Origin: an uncultured Clostridia bacterium
Lineage (GTDB): Bacteria; Bacillota; Clostridia; UMGS1883
Reading direction: 5' to 3'
Assembly (NCBI GenBank): GCA_934454525.1
Contig: CAKSFM010000015.1
Span: 1-49,237 of the forward strand
Length of the DNA stretch: 49,237 nt
Shown here in pieces: positions 42,884 through 49,237 of this stretch. A model generated the notes under the pieces. That model had not been told where the DNA came from and searched no databases. It saw only the letters and a program-made list of their open reading frames with translations. Each line of letters begins with the position of its first letter. The stretch's first letter is position 1. The position numbers and the translations under genes were made by a program.

Positions 42884-44911
42884 ATGACGGTTCAGATAAT
42901 GAAATACGCAAAGGAGCTTCTGGAGCTTGAAATCCCGTCAGAAACTGTCGGTGAAACGGAAGCGATTTTAGACGAGCTTCCCGAGCTTCTGGAGGCGCTT
43001 TCAGACCCCACGGCGAAAATTGAAAAGAAGCACAGAGTTATCGACCGCATTTTTCCCGAAGAAATCCGCGATTTTTTAAAGCTGCTTTGTGACAATGAGA
43101 CTTGCGGAGATATAAAGGAAATCTTTAAGGCGGCAAATTCAATGATGCCGAAAAGCAAAAGCGACGTTACGGCGGAGCTTAAATGCGTTGTTCCGCCGAC
43201 AGAGCGTCAGCTGGAGGGAATCCGCCGCTTTATTTCCGCAAAATTCGGTTATGAGAACGTAAACGTTAAGGTCACGGAGGATTCCTCCGTCGGCAGCGGA
43301 TTTGTTCTCAGCGTTGACAACAGTGTTTTTGACTGGTCGCGCGAGGGGCGTATGCGCCAGTTAAAGGAAAAAATTGAAAAAACATATGAAAACCCCGCGC
43401 AAAGCATGACGGAGATTATCTCTATTCTGAAAAGCGAAATCGATGAGTTCGAGGTCGAGGCAAAAGATAAGGAAATCGGCTTTGTAACATGGGCGGGCGA
43501 TGGCATTGTGAACATAAACGGAATCGATCATGCAATGTACGGTGAGGTTGTAATATTCGACACGGGTACGAAAGGCATGGTTCAGGAAATCCGCCGTGAC
43601 AGCATCGGCTGTATTCTCCTCGGTGATGATGATAATATCTGCGAGGGAACGCGCGTTGTCAGAACACTGAAAAAGGCGGGTATTCCCGTTGGCGAGGGTT
43701 ATCTCGGAAGAGTTACCAACGCGCTCGGTGCACCGATTGACGGAAAAGGCGAAATTGCCGCGGCTCAGTACCGCCCGATTGAAAATGATGCTCCGGGAAT
43801 TGTGGACAGAAAATCGGTCTGCGTTCCTATGGAAACGGGCATTTTGTCAATTGATTCCATGTTTCCCATCGGCAGAGGTCAGCGTGAGCTTATCATCGGC
43901 GACCGTCAGACCGGTAAAACATCGATTGCGATTGACGCAATCCTTAACCAAAAGGGAAAAAACGTTGTATGCATATATGTTCCCATCGGGCAGAAAGCTT
44001 CAACGGTTGCAAAAATAGTGAATACGCTTAAATCAAACGGCGCCATGGATTATACAGCCGTTATTGCTTCAACCGCATCGGAATCCGCGGCAATGCAGTA
44101 TATCGCGCCGTATGCCGGAACTGCGCTTGCGGAGTACTTTATGTACAGCGGCAAGGATGTTCTGATTGTGTATGACGATTTGTCAAAACACGCTGTGGCA
44201 TACCGCGCACTTTCGCTTTTGCTTGAACGCAGTCCGGGGCGTGAAGCATATCCCGGTGACGTTTTTTATCTTCATTCAAGGCTTCTGGAGCGTTCGGCAA
44301 ATCTGCGCGATGACCTCGGCGGTTCTATAACGGCTCTGCCGATTGTTGAAACACAGGCAGGCGACGTTTCGGCATATATCCCGACAAACGTTATATCAAT
44401 CACGGACGGTCAGATTTTCCTTGAAAGCAGCCTGTTTTTCTCAGGTATGCGCCCGGCGGTCAACGTTGGATTGTCGGTATCGCGTGTGGGCGGTGCAGCG
44501 CAGACAAAGGCAATGAAAAAAGCTGCCGGCAGCATCAGAATCGATCTTGCGCAGTACCGCGAAATGGAGATATTCACGCAGTTCAGCTCCGATCTTGATG
44601 ATAACACAAAGAGCCGCCTTGCATACGGAAAAACTCTTATGGAGCTTTTAAAGCAGCCGCTTTGCAGTCCGCTGCCGATGTATGTGCAGGTTATAACGCT
44701 TTGTGCCGCAACTCATAAGCTGTTTGAGGGAATTGAACTTTCAAAGCTGCCGCAGTACCGCAGGGAGCTTATCAAATATATGAACGAAAGCTTCCCGGCA
44801 ATTGCAGAGGAGATAAAATCCACGGGTCTTTTGACGGACGAAACAACAGCGCTTATCTGCAAAGCAGCAGAGCAGTTCAGGGAGATATGGAACAACAAAT
44901 CCGAAGCCTGA
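42884..44911 (+). CDS. atpHA: ATP synthase F1 delta-alpha fusion
   Basis: One frame of 675 residues contains both subunits. Residues 1-174 are delta (OSCP-like): MKYAKELLELEI, LLEALSDPTAKIEKKHRVID, SVGSGFVLSVDNSVFDWS. Residues 175-675 are alpha: N-terminal beta-barrel, Walker A GDRQTGKTS at about 338-346, VGLSVSRVGGAAQTKAM with the arginine finger near 531, and the usual helical C-terminus. The joint is Met175 (ATG 43406). No ribosome site precedes that ATG and no stop separates the parts. Normal operons have two genes here. Either the fusion is translated whole, or it is cut, or alpha also starts internally. A sequencing frameshift is possible but the frame is smooth. Confidence 0.93.
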   Translation: MTVQIMKYAKELLELEIPSETVGETEAILDELPELLEALSDPTAKIEKKHRVIDRIFPEEIRDFLKLLCDNETCGDIKEIFKAANSMMPKSKSDVTAELKCVVPPTERQLEGIRRFISAKFGYENVNVKVTEDSSVGSGFVLSVDNSVFDWSREGRMRQLKEKIEKTYENPAQSMTEIISILKSEIDEFEVEAKDKEIGFVTWAGDGIVNINGIDHAMYGEVVIFDTGTKGMVQEIRRDSIGCILLGDDDNICEGTRVVRTLKKAGIPVGEGYLGRVTNALGAPIDGKGEIAAAQYRPIENDAPGIVDRKSVCVPMETGILSIDSMFPIGRGQRELIIGDRQTGKTSIAIDAILNQKGKNVVCIYVPIGQKASTVAKIVNTLKSNGAMDYTAVIASTASESAAMQYIAPYAGTALAEYFMYSGKDVLIVYDDLSKHAVAYRALSLLLERSPGREAYPGDVFYLHSRLLERSANLRDDLGGSITALPIVETQAGDVSAYIPTNVISITDGQIFLESSLFFSGMRPAVNVGLSVSRVGGAAQTKAMKKAAGSIRIDLAQYREMEIFTQFSSDLDDNTKSRLAYGKTLMELLKQPLCSPLPMYVQVITLCAATHKLFEGIELSKLPQYRRELIKYMNESFPAIAEEIKSTGLLTDETTALICKAAEQFREIWNNKSEA

Positions 44912-44928
44912 AACAGAGGTGATGGAAA

Positions 44929-45849
44929 ATGGCGAATCTCAGAGAAATAAAAACAAGAATGAAAAGCATTCGCGACACTCAGCAGATTACGAATGCAATG
45001 TACATGATTTCTTCATCAAAGCTTCAAAAGGCGCGGGTGGCGCTTGATAACACAGTTCCGTACTTTGAAACGCTTAAGCATACGATTGCATATATACTGC
45101 AGCATATGCAAAACGAGGTTACGGATGTTTATTTCAATAACCTTGACGGAACGGTTAAAAACCCCGAACGGCGCGGATATATAATTATCACGGCGGACAA
45201 AGGTCTTGCCGGCGCGTATAACATGAATGTTTTAAAGGCGGTTTCCGCGCATCTTTCCGAGGATATCAAGTCAAAGCTGTTCGTTGTCGGAGAGGTTGGC
45301 AGGCAGTATTTTATGCACAGAGGCATAAAAACGGTTTCCGACTTTAATTTCACGGCGAATAATCCCACTGTGAACCGCGCAAGGCGAATCACGGGGCGTG
45401 TGCTTGACCGCTATCTTGATAACAAGCTTGATGAGGTTTATATTATTTATACTAAAAACAAGGGTGCAGCTCAGTGCGAAACGGTAATGGAAAAGCTGCT
45501 TCCGCTCAGCCGCCCGGACTTCCAGCAGATGGGCAGTCTTGGCGAGGATAACCGCGAAATGAGCTTTTATCCGTCCGAAACAAGCGTGCTTCACGCAATT
45601 ATCCCGAACTACATTTCGGGATATGTTTACGGCGCACTGATCGAATCGTTTTGCAGCGAGCAGCATTCCAGAATGACGGCAATGCAGTCTGCAAACGACA
45701 GCGCCGCGGATATGCTCCGCGAGCTTGACATAGAGTATAACCGCGTCCGCCAGGCAGCGATAACTCAGGAAATCAGTGAGGTTGTCGGCGGCGCAAAGGT
45801 TCTTTTGCAGAAAAAGAAAAAGAAAGAGGAAGGTAAGCTGTATGACTGA
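44929..45849 (+). CDS. atpG: ATP synthase F1 subunit gamma
   Basis: Central rotor shaft, 306 residues. The N-terminal helix LREIKTRMKSIRDTQQITNAM and C-terminal helix RQAAITQEISEVVGGA are characteristic; the middle Rossmann part has ITADKGLAGAYN. The end carries an unusually lysine-rich tail (QKKKKKEEGK). ATG 44929 is preceded by GAGGTGATGG. Its last 8 bases overlap the start of atpD. Confidence 0.94.
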   Translation: MANLREIKTRMKSIRDTQQITNAMYMISSSKLQKARVALDNTVPYFETLKHTIAYILQHMQNEVTDVYFNNLDGTVKNPERRGYIIITADKGLAGAYNMNVLKAVSAHLSEDIKSKLFVVGEVGRQYFMHRGIKTVSDFNFTANNPTVNRARRITGRVLDRYLDNKLDEVYIIYTKNKGAAQCETVMEKLLPLSRPDFQQMGSLGEDNREMSFYPSETSVLHAIIPNYISGYVYGALIESFCSEQHSRMTAMQSANDSAADMLRELDIEYNRVRQAAITQEISEVVGGAKVLLQKKKKKEEGKLYD

Positions 45850-47233
45850 AAAGGGAAAAATAGTTCAGGTTTCCGGTCCCGTTGTCGATGTGGAATTTGA
45901 ATACGGCAGATTGCCTAAAATAAAAGAAGCGCTCCGCGTGAAAAGCGGCGGGCGCGAATGTGTTATGGAAGTTGCGCAGCACACGGGGCATAACACGGTT
46001 CGCTGCATAATGCTTGCTCCGTCCGAAGGACTTCACAAGGATATGGAGGTCACGGCAACGGGCAGTGCAATATCCGTTCCCGTTGGCGAAAAAACGCTTG
46101 GCAGACTTTTTAATGTTCTCGGTGAAACGCTTGACGGCGGAGAACCGCTTGACGATGTTCCGCACAGGTCAATTCACCGCGCACCGCCGAAATTTGAGGA
46201 TCAGAGTCCTGTTGTTGAAATTCTCGAAACGGGAATTAAGGTTATCGATTTGCTTGCGCCATATGCAAAGGGCGGTAAAATCGGTCTGTTCGGCGGCGCA
46301 GGCGTTGGTAAAACGGTGCTTATCCAGGAGCTTATAAATAATATTGCAACGCAGCACGGCGGATATTCAATATTCACGGGAGTCGGCGAACGCTCGCGTG
46401 AGGGTAACGACCTTTGGACGGAAATGACGGAGTCGGGCGTTATCGATAAAACAACGCTTGTGTTCGGTCAGATGAACGAGCCGCCGGGAGCGCGTATGCG
46501 CGTTGCCGAAACAGGACTTACAATGGCTGAATATTTCCGCGATGAGCAGCACAGAAACGTGCTTCTGTTCATAGATAACATATTCCGTTTCGTTCAGGCA
46601 GGCAGTGAGGTTTCGGCGCTGCTCGGAAGAATGCCGTCCGCAGTCGGCTATCAGCCAACGCTGGCAACAGAGCTCGGCGCGCTGCAGGAGCGCATCGCGT
46701 CAACAAAAAACGGTTCTGTAACAAGCGTTCAGGCGGTATATGTTCCGGCGGATGACCTTACAGACCCTGCACCGGCAACAACGTTTGCTCACCTTGATGC
46801 AACAACGGTTCTTTCACGTAAAATCGTTGAACAGGGCATCTATCCTGCCGTTGATCCGCTTGAATCCTCCTCGCGTATTCTGGAGGCGGATGTTGTCGGA
46901 CAGGAGCATTATGAGACGGCGCGCAAGGTTCAGGAGTATTTGCAGAAATATAAGGAGCTTCAGGATATTATCGCAATCCTCGGCATGGATGAGCTTTCGG
47001 ACAGCGATAAGCTGACGGTTTACCGCGCGCGTAAGATTCAGAAATTCCTGTCGCAGCCGTTCCACGTTGCGGAGAATTTCACGGGTATTCCCGGAAAATA
47101 TGTGCCGCTTAAGGACACGATTGCCGGATTTAAGGCGATTATCAGCGGCGAAATGGACGCATATCCCGAATCCGCATTCTTCAATGTCGGCACAATTGAC
47201 GATGTTGTCGAAAAAGCAAAGAATGAAAAGTGA
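45842..47233 (+). CDS. atpD: ATP synthase F1 subunit beta
   Basis: Catalytic subunit, 463 residues. Walker A GGAGVGKTV, the catalytic glutamate in GVGERSREGNDL, Walker B LLFIDNIFRF, and the signature PAVDPLESSSRIL. The frame is open 22 codons further upstream within atpG, but MTEKGKIVQVSGPVVDVEF is the conserved N-terminus and GAGGAAGG precedes ATG 45842. An 8-base overlap with atpG implies coupled translation. Confidence 0.96.
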   Translation: MTEKGKIVQVSGPVVDVEFEYGRLPKIKEALRVKSGGRECVMEVAQHTGHNTVRCIMLAPSEGLHKDMEVTATGSAISVPVGEKTLGRLFNVLGETLDGGEPLDDVPHRSIHRAPPKFEDQSPVVEILETGIKVIDLLAPYAKGGKIGLFGGAGVGKTVLIQELINNIATQHGGYSIFTGVGERSREGNDLWTEMTESGVIDKTTLVFGQMNEPPGARMRVAETGLTMAEYFRDEQHRNVLLFIDNIFRFVQAGSEVSALLGRMPSAVGYQPTLATELGALQERIASTKNGSVTSVQAVYVPADDLTDPAPATTFAHLDATTVLSRKIVEQGIYPAVDPLESSSRILEADVVGQEHYETARKVQEYLQKYKELQDIIAILGMDELSDSDKLTVYRARKIQKFLSQPFHVAENFTGIPGKYVPLKDTIAGFKAIISGEMDAYPESAFFNVGTIDDVVEKAKNEK

Positions 47234-47254
47234 GCGGAAGAGGGGTGACGCCGC

Positions 47255-47674
47255 ATGGCGGCAAAAATATTTAAGCTTAAGGTAATTGCCTGCGATAAAG
47301 TATTTTACGAGGGCGGCGCGGAAATCCTCACCATTCCGGCGGAGGACGGTCTGATGCAGATTATGGCAGACCATGAAAGCATGGTTATTGCAATCACCAA
47401 CGGCGCAATGAGCTTTCGCCGCGGGGACGGCGAAACGGTGAACGCTCTCACGGGAACGGGTTTTGTGTGCGTTGCCGGCGGAGAGGTTACAATGCTTTCG
47501 CACTATATAGAGCGCCCTGAAGATATTGACGTTATCCGTGCGCGTGAGGCGCGTGAGCGTGCCGAGGAGCGCCTCATGCAGCATCAGAGCAAGCTTGAGT
47601 ATTATCAGTCAAAGGCTTCTTTGGCGCGTGCAATGGCACGAATGGCGTATAAAACACGCTTTACAGACAAATAG
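47255..47674 (+). CDS. atpC: ATP synthase F1 subunit epsilon
   Basis: Regulatory rotor subunit, 139 residues: N-terminal beta sandwich (FKLKVIACDKVFYEGGAEIL, IPAEDGLMQIMADHESMV) and a C-terminal helical hairpin (ARERAEERLMQH). Ribosome site AGAGGGGTGA. Last gene of the operon. The gap to the next gene (125 bases) holds two hairpins but no clear T-run. Confidence 0.93.
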   Translation: MAAKIFKLKVIACDKVFYEGGAEILTIPAEDGLMQIMADHESMVIAITNGAMSFRRGDGETVNALTGTGFVCVAGGEVTMLSHYIERPEDIDVIRAREARERAEERLMQHQSKLEYYQSKASLARAMARMAYKTRFTDK

Positions 47675-47703
47675 ATAAAGAGTAATGATGAGGCATAACA
47701 GAT

Positions 47704-47765
47704 TCGAACCCACAGTGGTTCGAGAAGAGCAAAAGGACGGTTTTTCGGTCAATTCCGAAGCCGCC
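47704..47765 (+). other. Two hairpins between atpC and the MATE gene
   Basis: TCGAACC (47704-47710) with GGTTCGA (47717-47723), then a longer imperfect stem GGACGG...TTCGG with CCGAA...CCGCC (47735-47765). No U-tract. They might end the atp transcript or fold the MATE leader. Confidence 0.4.
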
Positions 47766-47798
47766 CTTGCTTTGTCATTACGGAAAGGATTTTTTGTT

Positions 47799-49118
47799 AT
47801 GGAGATTCGGCTTTCAGATCATTTTACTTATAAAAAACTTCTGAGGTACACCGTTTCGCCTGTTATAATGATGATTTTTACCTCAATCTACGGTGTGATT
47901 GACGGTCTTTTTGTTTCAAACTGCGTCGGCAGCAATGCATTTGCCGCCGTTAATCTTATTCTGCCGTTTGTGTTCGGACTCGGCTCCGTCGGCTTTATGA
48001 TAGGCACGGGCGGCAGTGCGATTGTCGGAAAAACGCTCGGCGAGGGCAACCGCGAAAAGGCAAACAAGTATTTTTCCATGCTGATAACGGCGCTTTGCGT
48101 TTCCGCATTTATAATGTCGGTAGTCGGAATTATTTTTATCCGCCCGATTGCAATAAAGATGGGCGCGGACAAGGAGCTTCTTCCCGATTGCGTTGCATAC
48201 GGAAGAATACTGCTTATCGGTCTTGTCCCGTATATGCTTCAGGTCAGCTTTCAAAGCTTCTTCTCAGTTGCCGAAATGCCTAAAACAGGGTTGTATGTCA
48301 CCGTTATATCCGGGCTGACGAATGCATTTTTGGACTGGGTATTTATTTCGGTTTTCAAACTCGGTGTTACCGGAGCTGCAATTGCAACGGTTGCCGGTTA
48401 TATTGTCGGCGGCGTCATTCCGTTTTTCTTTTTCCTGAAAAAGAAAAACGATTCGCTCTGCCTTGTGCGGCCGGAATTTCACGGTAAAGTGCTTTTAAAA
48501 AGCTGCGCAAACGGCTCATCGGAAATGCTTACAAACCTTTCGCTCTCAATCGTGAATATTATTTACAATATTCAGCTTTTGAATATTGCCGGAAAAGACG
48601 GAGTTGCCGCATACGGCGTGATAATGTATGTAAACTTTATTTTTGTGTCGGCATTTCTCGGATATTCGCTCGGATGCGCCCCGATTGTAAGCTTTCATTA
48701 CGGTGCAGGGAATAAAGATGAGCTTTTCAGTCTGCTTAAAAAAAGCCTTGTGATTCTGTGCTGCGTTTCGGCGGCGATGCTTGTTATTTCACTGACGGCT
48801 GCACCGCTGCTCGCGAAAATCTATGTCGGTTATGACCGCAATCTTTTCGATATGACCTGTCACGGATTCCGTCTTTGCTCGTTTAACTTCCTGTTCTGCG
48901 GAATAAATATATTCGGTTCGGCATTTTTCACCGCTCTTAATAACGGCGTGATTTCCGCAGTTATATCGTTTCTCAGAACGCTCGTTTTTCAGATTATCAT
49001 GATTCTGCTTCTGCCGGCTCTGTTCGGACTGAACGGAATCTGGCTTGGCACTGCGGCTGCGGAATTTCTCATGCTTTTTGTCACACTTCCGCTGCTCAGA
49101 TATAAGGCAATTCAATAG
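47799..49118 (+). CDS. MATE-family efflux transporter
   Basis: Cation-coupled multidrug/toxin exporter of the MepA-like MATE group, 439 residues with about 12 membrane segments. Motifs: SIYGVIDGLFVSNCVG, GLGSVGFMIGTGGSAIVGKTLGEG, FFSVAEMPKTGLY and, in the second half, FVSAFLGYSLGCAPIVSFHYGAG. ATG 47799 with GGAAAGG upstream is preferred; the frame is open to 47685 but that stretch holds the hairpins. Substrate not deducible. A 40-base palindrome starts at its stop codon. Confidence 0.9.
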   Translation: MEIRLSDHFTYKKLLRYTVSPVIMMIFTSIYGVIDGLFVSNCVGSNAFAAVNLILPFVFGLGSVGFMIGTGGSAIVGKTLGEGNREKANKYFSMLITALCVSAFIMSVVGIIFIRPIAIKMGADKELLPDCVAYGRILLIGLVPYMLQVSFQSFFSVAEMPKTGLYVTVISGLTNAFLDWVFISVFKLGVTGAAIATVAGYIVGGVIPFFFFLKKKNDSLCLVRPEFHGKVLLKSCANGSSEMLTNLSLSIVNIIYNIQLLNIAGKDGVAAYGVIMYVNFIFVSAFLGYSLGCAPIVSFHYGAGNKDELFSLLKKSLVILCCVSAAMLVISLTAAPLLAKIYVGYDRNLFDMTCHGFRLCSFNFLFCGINIFGSAFFTALNNGVISAVISFLRTLVFQIIMILLLPALFGLNGIWLGTAAAEFLMLFVTLPLLRYKAIQ

Positions 49119-49157
49119 AGGCTGCTTAAAAAGTCAATTGACTTTTTAAGCAGCCTC
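49118..49157. terminator. Perfect 40-base palindrome after the MATE gene
   Basis: GAGGCTGCTTAAAAAGTCAA (49118-49137) is exactly complementary to 49138-49157. It begins with the last base of the stop codon. The weak T-run afterwards (CGCTTTTC) and T5 within the arm make it a likely bidirectional terminator; a repeat element is also possible. The remaining 80 bases hold no gene. Confidence 0.6.
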
Positions 49158-49237
49158 CGCTTTTCAAGGGGATAGGAAAAAAGCTTTGGAATTAACAAAC
49201 TGAGCCAAAGCGTTAGCTTTGGGTTGAGGCATAAGAA

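Noticed and set aside
43406..44911. Separate atpA starting at the internal ATG
   Set aside because: No ribosome site is visible before 43406 and the frame is continuous with delta; kept only as an alternative in the fusion entry.
47695..47765. GGGTTCGAATC on the minus strand, like a tRNA T-loop
   Set aside because: No acceptor stem, D-arm or anticodon arm can be formed around it; the surrounding stems are better explained as hairpins in the atpC-MATE gap.

Overview
The window reads as a chromosomal segment of an anaerobic Gram-positive bacterium of the class Clostridia. Evidence: S-layer homology (SLH) repeats, copper-amine-oxidase-N type surface domains, a YesM/YesN-like two-component system, a PerR/reverse-rubrerythrin/rubredoxin oxygen-defence operon, a Tet(M)-like translational GTPase and a complete F-type ATP synthase operon. 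No rRNA, tRNA or CRISPR array was found. Species cannot be named from the sequence alone.

Region 1 (1-1.4 kb): 3' end of a surface protein, then debris of mobile DNA (tyrosine recombinase tail, IS256-family transposase tail) and hairpins.

Region 2 (1.4-24.0 kb): a glycan-capture locus. A histidine kinase/AraC-type response regulator pair, read leftwards from a consensus promoter, diverges from a sugar importer (lipoprotein plus two permeases, no ATPase) and six very large secreted proteins. Two of these carry GH99/WbsX-like catalytic domains with LamG-like, CBM-like and copper-amine-oxidase-N domains. Three share a repeated module (CBM-like domain starting with a W-x-Y-R motif plus an Ig-like domain ending in KDAWGR-D/E). 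One has three C-terminal SLH repeats. The likely scheme is: surface proteins bind and cut a polysaccharide, the importer takes up oligosaccharides, and the two-component system senses them.

Region 3 (24.0-26.2 kb): more mobile-element debris (serine recombinase N-terminus, WYL-type regulator N-terminus, small HTH and zinc-ribbon pieces) around a candidate structured non-coding RNA with its own promoter, pseudoknot potential and terminator.

Region 4 (26.2-28.7 kb, minus strand): perR, reverse rubrerythrin, rubredoxin, then a VanW-like lipoprotein and a DUF2318 protein.

Region 5 (28.8-49.2 kb, plus strand): core metabolism and information genes: uxaC, an aminotransferase, tmk, tsaC, a phosphatase-RimI fusion, tsaD, aminopeptidase P, an HD hydrolase, an aspartate-type aminotransferase, a Tet(M)-like GTPase fused to a Rae1/YacP-like nuclease, the atp operon with delta and alpha fused in one frame, and a MATE transporter.

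The most striking items are the GTPase-nuclease fusion, the delta-alpha fusion, the candidate structured RNA, and the repeated module family of the glycan locus.
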